Source: Terricaulis sp. (GTDB lineage: Bacteria; Pseudomonadota; Alphaproteobacteria; Caulobacterales; Aquidulcibacteraceae). Taken from it: a stretch of 64,000 nt of DNA. The notes under the pieces were generated by a model that did no database searches, was not told the DNA's origin, and saw only the letters and a list, made by a program, of their open reading frames with translations. A program made the translations under genes and the position numbers. The stretch covers positions 186,001 to 250,000 of the forward strand of contig JANPZV010000004.1 of NCBI GenBank assembly GCA_024707365.1, given 5' to 3'. Shown here in pieces: positions 16,928-24,543 of this stretch; positions within the stretch are counted from its first letter, which is position 1; each line of letters opens with the position of its first letter.

Positions 16928-17542
16928 TTACGCCGGATCGATGAGAGAGCGGAAGCGCTTGAGAAAGGCTTCCTGCACCGCGGCTGTTTCCATCGGCTTG
17001 AGTTTCAGCGCCATGCCGCGCGGCGGGGCGCCGAAAAAGCGCTTGGCTTCAGCCTCGGTGAAGCCGGCGAGCTGCACCGCTTCAAAATAGGCGCAGATGA
17101 TGTCCGCGCGCTTGATCGTGGTTTTCACGATGGCCGGCATCTGCACCGGCAGGCCAAAGCGCAGATGCACGGCCGCTTCGAGCTTGGCCTCAAAAGCTTT
17201 GTAATCGAGCCCCAGCGCGGCTTTGAACGGGGAGATCATATCGCCGATCACATATTCGGGCGCATCGTGCAGCAGCGCCATCAGGCGGCGCTTCTTATCC
17301 CATTCGGGCGCGAGTTTGCGGCAGATATCCTCCACGACCAGCGAGTGCTGCGCCACGGAGAAGGCGTGCTTGCCGATGGTTTGCCCGTTCCAGCGCGCCA
17401 CGCGCGCAAGGCCATGGGCGATATCCTCGATCTCCACGTCGAGCGGGGAGGGATCGAGCAGATCAAGCCGCCGCCCCGAAAGCATGCGCTGCCAGGCGCG
17501 CGGGGCGGGCGGGGCGTTGGAGTGTCGCGCGGTGCGCGCCAT
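16928..17542 (-). CDS. HD-domain hydrolase (YfbR-like)
   Basis: 204 residues. HD phosphohydrolase motifs are visible: 'FSVAQHSLVVEDI' for the first His and 'LLHDAPEYVIGDM' for the His-Asp pair. 'IKRADIICAYFEA' gives the later Asp. The layout is that of YfbR-type nucleotide 5'-phosphatases, but the substrate is not determined by sequence. It lies directly before nadQ on the same strand, so a nucleotide or NAD-metabolite role is plausible but inferred. The start ATG is the ORF start. Confidence 0.85.
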   Translation of the reverse strand: MARTARHSNAPPAPRAWQRMLSGRRLDLLDPSPLDVEIEDIAHGLARVARWNGQTIGKHAFSVAQHSLVVEDICRKLAPEWDKKRRLMALLHDAPEYVIGDMISPFKAALGLDYKAFEAKLEAAVHLRFGLPVQMPAIVKTTIKRADIICAYFEAVQLAGFTEAEAKRFFGAPPRGMALKLKPMETAAVQEAFLKRFRSLIDPA

Positions 17543-17623
17543 GCGCTTGCCTCAAGGTTGCGTTGGCTCAATGTAGGATGAGCTGGCGGGTTGGATAAGC
17601 GGGTTCGCCGAAAGGAACACCTG

Positions 17624-17998
17624 ATGATTGGCCTCACACGCGTGATTTTGCGGCTCGGGCGCAACCCGGACGCCGGCTACCCCGATGGGAACGATGATTA
17701 TGGCTATGTGATCATGGCGCCGCTCAATGCGGACAATCTGCTGGACCCGACGCTCTGGCGCGAGAAGCGTGAGGCGTGCACCGTGCGCCGGTTTCAGCCG
17801 CTTGAGCCGATCTCGGATGGCTGGCTGCGCCATCGCGGGGAGAATTGGTATTTCTGGTATGACGAGGCCGATGAGGGCCCCGAAGAGCCGCTCTTCAAGC
17901 TTGGCGCGAAGGAGTTTCGCCCCGGCGAGTACGTCACCGTGCGCGAGGCGGATGGGGATATCATGACCTATCGCGTGGCCGAGGCGCATCGGGTTTAG
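17624..17998 (+). CDS. conserved hypothetical protein
   Basis: 124 residues from ATG 17624, preceded by AAAGGA; the ORF-track start at 17591 lacks a ribosome-binding site. It is rich in aromatic and acidic residues ('NWYFWYDEADEGPEEPLF', 'YVTVREADGDIMTYRV'), has no membrane segment or signal peptide, and looks like a small soluble beta-rich protein. I do not recognise a named domain. It is divergent from the HD hydrolase gene. Confidence 0.75.
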   Translation: MIGLTRVILRLGRNPDAGYPDGNDDYGYVIMAPLNADNLLDPTLWREKREACTVRRFQPLEPISDGWLRHRGENWYFWYDEADEGPEEPLFKLGAKEFRPGEYVTVREADGDIMTYRVAEAHRV

Positions 17999-18059
17999 CC
18001 GCGCCGATTGCCTTTGCCCCCGGCTTGACCACAATAGCCTGCTTCGAGGGGAGGACGGC

Positions 18060-18497
18060 ATGATTCAATCTGGCCTGCGGGCGGGTGCGTTCGGTTTGCT
18101 GCTGCTGGCGGGGGCGTGCGCCGGGTTTGATCCGGCGCCGGATGCGCCGATTTCGCCGCGCGCCGAATGCGCCACCCAATCGGTGACGATCTATTTCCCC
18201 GAGGAATCAGCAACGCTGCAGCCGCTTTCGGATCCGCTGATCGGCCGGCTCATGGAGCATGTGAACGCCTGCACCGCCGCGGGCGGCGAGTTGCGCCAGA
18301 TCCGTGTCACCGCCTACCCCGATAGCCGCGGCAACCGCGCGCGCGGCGAGGCCGAAATGCGTGAGCGCGGCGCGCGCATCCGGGCGGCCTTGGTGGAGGC
18401 CGGCGCGCCCAATGGCGCCATCCGCATCGTTCGCCCCCGCGGGGAGCACGGCACGATCATGCAGCGCCGCGCCGAGATCGTCGCCGATCTTTGGTAG
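18060..18497 (+). CDS. OmpA-like small lipoprotein
   Basis: 145 residues with signal and lipobox 'FGLLLLAGACAG', predicting an outer-membrane lipoprotein. The mature part 'SVTIYFPEESATLQPLSDPLI' and 'IRVTAYPDSRGNRARGEAEMRERGARI' follows the beta-alpha-beta pattern of OmpA C-like domains, with the usual peptidoglycan-contacting Asp/Arg positions only partly kept. GGGGAGG precedes the ATG. It probably links the outer membrane to the wall; this is inference from fold resemblance. Confidence 0.7.
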   Translation: MIQSGLRAGAFGLLLLAGACAGFDPAPDAPISPRAECATQSVTIYFPEESATLQPLSDPLIGRLMEHVNACTAAGGELRQIRVTAYPDSRGNRARGEAEMRERGARIRAALVEAGAPNGAIRIVRPRGEHGTIMQRRAEIVADLW

Positions 18498-18656
18498 CGC
18501 CGGGGTTTTTGCGCTGCGGCGGGTTCGCCCGTCGCGCGCAAGGGTTGGCTAAAGGCGGAAACCATCGCACTATCGCGTTCGCACTCGGGTGTTGAGCATC
18601 GAAGAGCGGGCGAAGGCGCGTTCAGATAGCGGCTAAGCGCCGTTGGGAGCGAAGCG

Positions 18657-18791
18657 ATGTTTTTTTGGTTCCTCGTCGCGGTGGGGCTGGTTGTCGCCCT
18701 GACTCTGCTTGGGGCTTTTCTCTCGCGGCGCGATACTGGCGATTGGGAACGGAACGAAGATCGCCCCATCGGCCCCTGGTCGGATATGTGA
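18657..18791 (+). CDS. small single-span membrane protein (not in ORF track)
   Basis: 44-residue ORF beginning 'MFFWFLVAVGLVVALTLLG', one hydrophobic helix, then a charged tail 'RRDTGDWERNEDRPIGPW'. GGGAG lies eight bases before the ATG. Codon use looks like that of neighbouring genes (G/C at third positions). No family is recognised. It fills most of the gap between the OmpA-like lipoprotein and the GNAT gene. Confidence 0.6.
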   Translation: MFFWFLVAVGLVVALTLLGAFLSRRDTGDWERNEDRPIGPWSDM

Positions 18792-18844
18792 TCGCTTGCG
18801 CGCGCGGCGTTTCGGCGGCTTAAATCGCGGCGGGAGCAAACGCC

Positions 18845-19321
18845 GTGCAGATCAGACGCGCCGTTCAGCGCGATAGCGCCGCCATCGCAAGCCTCGCCGC
18901 CGCCGCCGCGGCTGAGGAGGGCGCGCTGTCCGCGCTTGAAATCGATCGCGTGCGCGCGCATGCGTTTGGCTCCAATCCCTTGTTCGAGGTCTGGTTGGCT
19001 GAACCGGGGCGCAATGCAGCGCCCACGGCGCTGGCGGTGATCTCCACCAGTTACGATTTCCGCCGCGCGTGCCCAGGGGTGACGCTGTGCGAACTCTATG
19101 TGGCGCCTGAGGCGCGGCGGCTGGGGCTGGCGCGGAAGCTGATGTCGGCGGTGGCGCGCCGGGCGCGCGCGCTGGGCGCGCGGGAGCTGGCGATCACCAC
19201 CGGGGTCGAGAACGAAACGGCGCAAAGATTTTTCGCCGCCATCGGCGCGCAGCGGCGAGACGCGGCCGTGTTTATGATGTCCGCCGATGGGATTGAGTGG
19301 CTCGCCGCGGAAGGCTTGTAA
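18845..19321 (+). CDS. GNAT family N-acetyltransferase
   Basis: 158 residues from a GTG start. Motif 'LCELYVAPEARRLGLARKLMSAVARRA' contains the acetyl-CoA binding loop in the form RRLGLAR, and 'LAITTGVENETAQRFFAAIG' is the usual C-terminal strand and helix. The acceptor substrate is unknown. It is followed after 53 bases by the M2 peptidase gene. Confidence 0.85.
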   Translation: MQIRRAVQRDSAAIASLAAAAAAEEGALSALEIDRVRAHAFGSNPLFEVWLAEPGRNAAPTALAVISTSYDFRRACPGVTLCELYVAPEARRLGLARKLMSAVARRARALGARELAITTGVENETAQRFFAAIGAQRRDAAVFMMSADGIEWLAAEGL

Positions 19322-19374
19322 TCGCGCCGGCTGCGGCTCAAAACGCCCTCAAGGGAAATTCAAGGGGAAGGCAG

Positions 19375-21204
19375 ATGCTTTCAAAACCGCTTTGGCGCGC
19401 CGCCGGCTGCTTTTTAGCGATCGCCGCTTTTGCTGCATGCGCACACACCGCCGAAACCACAGATGCGCCGGCAGCCTCCGCGGCTGATGAAGCGCGCGCT
19501 TATATCGAAAGTGCGGAAGCTGAATTGGCCACGCGCTCGGAATACGAGGCGCGCATCGCCTGGGTCTATCAGACCTACATCAATTACGACACCGAATGGC
19601 TGCTCCAGCGCACGGATGCGGAAGGCACCGAGGCGCGCGTGCGGCTCGCCAGCGGCGCGGGCCGTTTTTCCGATGCGGATCTGCCGCCCGAGCTGCGCCG
19701 CCGCGTGGACATGCTGCGTCTTTCGCTGACGATGCCGGCCCCGCAAACCGAAGGCGCGGCCGCGCAACTGGCGGAAATCACCACGCGGCTTTCCTCCATC
19801 TATTCGACCGGACGTATCGAATACCAAGGCCGGCAAGTCACGCTCGATGAGCTCGAAACGCTGATGGGCACGGAGCGCAATCCGGCCCGGCTTGAAGAAA
19901 TCTGGACCAAATGGCACGCCACCGCCGCGCCGATGCGTGAGCATTATGCGCGCATGGTGGAGATCGCCAATCAGGGCGCGCGCGATCTTGGCTTCGACAA
20001 TGTCGGCGAGATGTGGCTCTCCAATTACGACATGCCCGCCGCCGATATGGAACGGGAGGTCGAACGCCTGTGGGGCCAATTGCAGCCCTTCTATGAGGAG
20101 CTGCATTGCTTTGTGCGTTCGGGGCTGAACCGGCAATTGGGCGATGCGGTCGTGCCGCTTGATCAGCCGATCCGCGCCGATCTGCTTGGCAATATGTGGG
20201 CGCAGGATTGGGGCACGCTGATGCCGATCGTGCGCCCGGCCAACGCGCGCGCAATCTACAACACCACCCAATTGCTCACGCGCGCCAATTACGATGCGGT
20301 GCGCATGACGCGCACGGCGGAGACGTTCTACACCTCGCTCGGGCTCGATGCGCTGCCGGAGACGTTCTGGGAGCGCTCCTTGCTCACGCGCCCGCGCGAC
20401 CGGGATGTGGTGTGCCACGCGTCAGCCTGGGATCTCGACAGCCAGGAGGACATCCGCGTCAAGCAATGCATCCAGATCAATGCGGAGCATTTCCAGACCA
20501 TCCACCACGAACTCGGGCACAATTACTACCAGCGCGCCTATCGCAATCAGCCGTATCTTTATCAGAACGGCGCCCATGACGGCTTCCATGAAGCCATCGG
20601 CGATTTCATCGCGCTGAACATCACGCCGCAATATCTGGTCGATATTGGCCTTCTGCGCCGCAACCAGATCCCGCCGGCCAGCGCCGATATTTCGCTGCTG
20701 CTGGAGCAGGCGCTGGGCAAGATTTCGTTCTTGCCGTTCGCGCTCGTCATGGATCAGTGGCGCTGGCAGGTGTTTGACGGGCGCATCACGCCGGAAAATT
20801 ACAATTCCGCCTGGTGGGAGCTGCGCGAGCGGTATCAGGGCATCCGGGCGCCGAACGCGCGCGGGGAGGAATTCTTCGATCCGGGCGCGAAATATCACAT
20901 CGCCAACAACGTGCCGTATCTGCGCTATTTCCTCAGCTACATCCTGCAATTCCAATTCTATGAAGCGGCCTGCCAGCAGGCCGGCTGGGAAGGGCCGCTG
21001 CATCGCTGCACGGTGTACGGCAACGAGGAGGTGGGGCAGCGCTTCAACGCGATGCTGGAAATGGGCGCATCGCGCCCCTGGCCGGATGCGCTCGAAGCCT
21101 TCACCGGCGCCCGGCAAATGGATGGCGGGGCCATGGTCCGCTATTTCGAGCCGCTGATGGTTTACATGCGCGCGCAAAACCAGGGCCGCAATTGCGGCTG
21201 GTGA
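19375..21204 (+). CDS. M2 family (ACE-like) peptidyl-dipeptidase, lipoprotein
   Basis: 609 residues from ATG 19375 after AAGGGG; the ORF-track start is 78 bases too far upstream. The signal 'CFLAIAAFAACAHT' has a lipobox. Zinc site 'IHHELGHNYYQ' (HEXXH) and downstream 'HEAIGDFIALN' with the third ligand Glu match peptidyl-dipeptidase A, the family of angiotensin-converting enzyme. Conserved 'NYDTEWLLQR' and 'FLPFALVMDQWRWQVF' are also present. It should release dipeptides from peptides at the cell surface or in the periplasm. The length fits single-domain bacterial members. Confidence 0.93.
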   Translation: MLSKPLWRAAGCFLAIAAFAACAHTAETTDAPAASAADEARAYIESAEAELATRSEYEARIAWVYQTYINYDTEWLLQRTDAEGTEARVRLASGAGRFSDADLPPELRRRVDMLRLSLTMPAPQTEGAAAQLAEITTRLSSIYSTGRIEYQGRQVTLDELETLMGTERNPARLEEIWTKWHATAAPMREHYARMVEIANQGARDLGFDNVGEMWLSNYDMPAADMEREVERLWGQLQPFYEELHCFVRSGLNRQLGDAVVPLDQPIRADLLGNMWAQDWGTLMPIVRPANARAIYNTTQLLTRANYDAVRMTRTAETFYTSLGLDALPETFWERSLLTRPRDRDVVCHASAWDLDSQEDIRVKQCIQINAEHFQTIHHELGHNYYQRAYRNQPYLYQNGAHDGFHEAIGDFIALNITPQYLVDIGLLRRNQIPPASADISLLLEQALGKISFLPFALVMDQWRWQVFDGRITPENYNSAWWELRERYQGIRAPNARGEEFFDPGAKYHIANNVPYLRYFLSYILQFQFYEAACQQAGWEGPLHRCTVYGNEEVGQRFNAMLEMGASRPWPDALEAFTGARQMDGGAMVRYFEPLMVYMRAQNQGRNCGW

Positions 21205-21212
21205 TCGGGGCG

Positions 21213-21238
21213 GCCCCGCGCGTTCAGGCGCGCGGGGC
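21213..21238 (+). terminator. hairpin after the M2 peptidase gene
   Basis: GCCCCGCGCG-ttcagg-CGCGCGGGGC, a perfect 10-bp stem 9 bases after the stop. There is no T run, so intrinsic termination is uncertain. Confidence 0.5.
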
Positions 21239-21313
21239 TGTGACCGTGGACGCTGTGACCCAATCGGGCGCTTAGCTACGCCTACCTCCATGCCGGGGCG
21301 TCCGGCCGGAGGC

Positions 21314-22210
21314 ATGGTGAAAATGAACGCTTCAGCTCAGCAGATGGCTTGTCCGCGCTGCAACGGCGCGCGCTGGCCGGGAGCCCAGTTTTGCGGTGCG
21401 TGCGGCAGCCCGATCGGGCCGGCCGCCGCGCCCCAGCCGCCGCCGGCTTACGCGCCCCCGCCGCCCGGCTACGCCCCGCCGCCGCCGATGCCGAACATCG
21501 GCGCCATGGCGCGCGGCTTCGCCGGCTCGGCCGGGGGCGGCAACAGCAAGCAGATCAATATCAACGCCCCAGCGCCCGCCGCGTTCGATACGGCCATGGG
21601 CGTGATCGATGGGATGGGCGCGGAGGTGCATTACCGACAGCCGCCGCAAGGCGCGCGGTTTTTGCATTCCTATAAAAGCATGTGGAGCACGCTGGGCATC
21701 CCCATCAAATATGATGGCGAGCTGCAGGTGGCGCCGAACGGGCCGGCGCAGAGCGTGGCGCGGGTTTCGCTCAAAGTGCGCTGGGGCAGCGCGTTGCCGC
21801 TGTTTCTGACGCAAGCGGCGTTCACGTTCTTCGCTTCGATGTTCAACATCTATTTCGCGGTTTATCTGTTCTTCTTCATGGCGCTGTTCATCGGCATCTC
21901 GGCCTGGACGGTGTCGGGCAGCATCCCTGAAAAAGCCCTCAAGGACATCGCCGATAAAATCGCGCAGGGCGGCGGCTTTGCGCCCGCGCCGCAGCCGGCC
22001 CCCGGCTACGCGCCGCCCGTGCAGCAGCCGCCGGCGCAAGCGCCAGCCTACGCCGCGCCGCCGCCGGCCGCGCCGCAACCCGCGCCGCCCAGCGGCGATA
22101 GCGCCGCGATCATGGAGCAGCTTAAGCAGCTCGGCGCGCTGCAGGCGGCGGGCGTGCTGACGCCGGCGGAGTTCGAGGCCAAGAAGGCCGATCTTCTGAG
22201 CCGGCTCTAA
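21314..22210 (+). CDS. zinc-ribbon, proline-rich, SHOCT-domain membrane protein
   Basis: 298 residues. Order: an N-terminal zinc ribbon 'CPRCNGARWPGAQFCGACG', a Pro/Ala/Tyr-rich linker, a soluble domain around residues 80-165, and a hydrophobic stretch with two spans ('LFLTQAAFTFFASMFNIYF', 'VYLFFFMALFIGISAW'). A second proline-rich linker and a C-terminal SHOCT motif 'QLKQLGALQAAGVLTPAEFEAKKADLL' follow. It starts at 21314 after GGAGG, or possibly at 21323. First gene of a tight four-gene set; the next gene starts one base after its stop. Function is unknown. SHOCT domains often mediate oligomerisation (family knowledge). Confidence 0.75.
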   Translation: MVKMNASAQQMACPRCNGARWPGAQFCGACGSPIGPAAAPQPPPAYAPPPPGYAPPPPMPNIGAMARGFAGSAGGGNSKQININAPAPAAFDTAMGVIDGMGAEVHYRQPPQGARFLHSYKSMWSTLGIPIKYDGELQVAPNGPAQSVARVSLKVRWGSALPLFLTQAAFTFFASMFNIYFAVYLFFFMALFIGISAWTVSGSIPEKALKDIADKIAQGGGFAPAPQPAPGYAPPVQQPPAQAPAYAAPPPAAPQPAPPSGDSAAIMEQLKQLGALQAAGVLTPAEFEAKKADLLSRL

Positions 22211-22211
22211 C

Positions 22212-23504
22212 ATGCAGGCGCTTGCTTGCAGCCGTTGCGGCGCGGCCAATGACGGCACGGCGCGCTTTTGCACCTCATGCGGCAACGCGTTCGGCGCCGC
22301 CATCGCGCCCGGCCCCGTCGCGGCCGCCGCGCCTTACGCGTTCGGCTGCCAAACCTGCGGCGGCGATGGCTCACGGCTTGAGGCGCATCGGGTGTTTTGC
22401 CCGACGTGCCGCTGGCTGCGGCCGCTGGGCCCGAATTACCAGATGCCGGTGGAGGCGTTTCTCTGGCGGCTCGATGCGGATGCGATGAACACGCTGTCCG
22501 GCATTGGCCCACTCAATAGCGCGGCGCATGCGCTGTCTGAAGGGGTGGGGCGTCCTTGGTTTGAGAACGCGGTCAATGGCGTGCGGCTTTCTGAGCAGCA
22601 GATGCCGGATATTTTCGCGCTGGCCATCAAGGCCGCGCGCATCGTGGGCTTGGAGCGCCTGCCGGAAATCTACATTTCGGGCGAGCAGATGTGGGATTCC
22701 ATCACGATGGGGTCGCACACCTCGTCTTTCGTCGCGCTCGGCAGCGTGCTGACCAATTTCCGCGGCGATGATCTTTTGTATCTGCTGGGCCGGCAGATGG
22801 GGCATGCCAAGGCCGGGCACGCGCTCTGGAATACGGTGGTGAATTTTCTCGCCGGGCGGCAGCCGGGCAATCGCTCGCTGATGGGCGGGGGCGTGCTGAG
22901 CTTTCTTTCGCCCTCGAAGATTATCGAAAGCGGCATCAACGCCCCGCTGATGGCGTGGCAGCGCCATTCGGCGATCACCGCCGATCGCGCAGGGCTTTTT
23001 GTGGTAGGCGATCTTGAGGTGGCGCGGCGGGTGACGCTGCAATGGACGCTGCGCTCTTTCCCGCTGGCCGCGCGCATCAATATGGACGCCTGGGCCGCGC
23101 AGGAAGATGCGGCCGACGATGGCGCTGTGCAGGCATCCGAATTTGCGATGACCTCAAACCCCTATGCGGCGCGGCGGCTCAAGCTCGCGCGCGAATTTCA
23201 CGCCAGCGAGGAATTCAAAGGCTGGCGGCGCGTGATTGAGCATTGGGCCCCACCGGCGCCGAAGCAAAAGACGGTGGAGGGCGCGCCCGTGCCGCCCAAA
23301 GGCGCAAAGCCGCCGCCCAAGCCTGCTGAGCCGATGGAGCGGCTGATCTGCATCGCCTGCAAAAGCCCGATGCGCGTGCCGAAAGCGCAGCTTGTCGGCG
23401 ATAAGCCGGTGAATATCCGCTGCCCCAATCCCGGTTGCGGCAAGGTGCTGAAGATCACGCCCAAGAAGCCAAGCCCGCCAAAGCCGGATCAGGTGGGTGA
23501 ATGA
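22212..23504 (+). CDS. M48-like metallopeptidase with degenerate active site and zinc ribbons
   Basis: 430 residues. N-terminal double zinc ribbon 'CSRCGAANDGTARFCTSCG' and 'CQTCGG..FCPTC', then a region resembling M48 peptidases: 'LPEIYISGEQMWDSITMG', 'SFVALGSVLTN' and 'LLYLLGRQMGHAKAGHALW'. In active members the last block reads HEXXH. Here the first His is Arg and the Glu is Gln, and the later E-x-x-A-D-R is 'AITADRAGL' with Ala for Glu. So it is probably a non-catalytic relative. The C-terminus has another Cys pair set 'CIACKSPMRV..CPNPGC'. Second gene of the four-gene set; its stop overlaps the next start. Confidence 0.75.
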   Translation: MQALACSRCGAANDGTARFCTSCGNAFGAAIAPGPVAAAAPYAFGCQTCGGDGSRLEAHRVFCPTCRWLRPLGPNYQMPVEAFLWRLDADAMNTLSGIGPLNSAAHALSEGVGRPWFENAVNGVRLSEQQMPDIFALAIKAARIVGLERLPEIYISGEQMWDSITMGSHTSSFVALGSVLTNFRGDDLLYLLGRQMGHAKAGHALWNTVVNFLAGRQPGNRSLMGGGVLSFLSPSKIIESGINAPLMAWQRHSAITADRAGLFVVGDLEVARRVTLQWTLRSFPLAARINMDAWAAQEDAADDGAVQASEFAMTSNPYAARRLKLAREFHASEEFKGWRRVIEHWAPPAPKQKTVEGAPVPPKGAKPPPKPAEPMERLICIACKSPMRVPKAQLVGDKPVNIRCPNPGCGKVLKITPKKPSPPKPDQVGE

Positions 23505-23887
23505 GCCGCGAGCAGCCCCCGCGCGAGAGCGAGGCGGCGTTCGACGTGGCGCTCGATCCCGCACCTAAGGCGAAGATCATCGAAGGTGAGGAAGATGAAG
23601 AGGCCGCCGCCCGCCGCGCGGCGGCGCTTGCCTCCACCTTCGATCCAGAAATCGCCCGCGCGGGGAAATCCGATGAGGAATTGATCGCCGAACGCGCGGC
23701 CGAGACGCGGCAGATCGTGGATGTGGCCATCGCCGTGGGCGTGGTGATGGCCGTGATCCAGGCGGAGGAGGAGGCGCAAAACGAGACGGAAGCGGGCGTG
23801 ACGCCAGGCACGGCGGCGATCGATCCGGCATGGGATGGTCTCAATACGGAAGATTTGACGCTTACCGAATTAGATGACGGAGAGTGA
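23501..23887 (+). CDS. acidic hypothetical protein
   Basis: 128 residues, strongly acidic ('IIEGEEDEEAAARRAAAL', 'QAEEEAQNETE', 'LTLTELDDGE'), with one moderately hydrophobic helix 'IVDVAIAVGVVMAVI' that could be a membrane span or a buried helix. No family is recognised. It overlaps the previous gene by four bases (ATGA) and is followed by the next gene after three bases, so it is surely co-transcribed. Confidence 0.65.
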   Translation: MSREQPPRESEAAFDVALDPAPKAKIIEGEEDEEAAARRAAALASTFDPEIARAGKSDEELIAERAAETRQIVDVAIAVGVVMAVIQAEEEAQNETEAGVTPGTAAIDPAWDGLNTEDLTLTELDDGE

Positions 23888-23890
23888 CCG

Positions 23891-24535
23891 ATGGCGATGA
23901 CGATCGAAGAATTCATGCAAACCGAAGCCGGCCAAAGCCTGCTCGCGCAGAACGCCGGCCTTTCGGACATGGAGCAATCCAATGTGATGGCCGCGCTGCA
24001 AAAGGCGGCTGACGAAGGCGGGCTCGAAGATTTCAACGTCGACAACGCGGTGCTGCAAGCGCAAACCGCTGAGGAAGCGCGCGCCGAAGCCGAAGCGCTG
24101 CAGGCCGAGCAGGCCAAGGCGGTTGAAGAAGGCGATTGGGAAAAGGCCGGCGATCTTGCCCAGCAAGCTGAGTACAAGCTCGAAGAGGTGCAAGAGAATG
24201 GCGGCGATGTCGCCTATGAGGAAATCAAGCAGAACGAGGATGATCAGGCCAATCTCGAATGGGCCGATTATCACCAAGAGATCGCCGATGATAACGCGGA
24301 CGCCGCCGCCGCTTACGCCGCCGAGGGCGATGTTGAAACGGCGGAAATCTATGCCGATAGCGCAGCCGACGCAGCCGAAACCGCGTCAGATTACGGCGCC
24401 CAGGCCGACCAGGGCGGCGCGTATGCTGAGCAGACGGTCGACACCTCGTCGAGCTATGACGCAAGCGCTTCGGTTTCGAGCTATGATACGAGCTCGAGCT
24501 ATGACAGCTCGAGCGTCGATACCACGGCCGAGTAA
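23891..24535 (+). CDS. acidic helical protein with Ser-Tyr-Asp repeat tail
   Basis: 214 residues with almost no basic residues. Residues 1-130 are Ala/Glu/Gln-rich and probably helical or coiled coil ('AEEARAEAEALQAEQAKAVEEGDWEKAG' type sequence). The last 40 are low complexity with repeated 'SSYD' and 'SSYDTSS'. No signal peptide or membrane span. No family is recognised. Last gene of the four-gene set with the zinc-ribbon and M48-like proteins; it converges with the CorC/HlyC-type gene eight bases away. Confidence 0.65.
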   Translation: MAMTIEEFMQTEAGQSLLAQNAGLSDMEQSNVMAALQKAADEGGLEDFNVDNAVLQAQTAEEARAEAEALQAEQAKAVEEGDWEKAGDLAQQAEYKLEEVQENGGDVAYEEIKQNEDDQANLEWADYHQEIADDNADAAAAYAAEGDVETAEIYADSAADAAETASDYGAQADQGGAYAEQTVDTSSSYDASASVSSYDTSSSYDSSSVDTTAE

Positions 24536-24543
24536 GCGCAGCT

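Noticed and set aside
24420-24535. SSYD-coding repeats as a possible DNA-level tandem repeat element
   Set aside because: The repetition is in the protein (Ser/Tyr/Asp) with varied codons, so it is a low-complexity protein tail.
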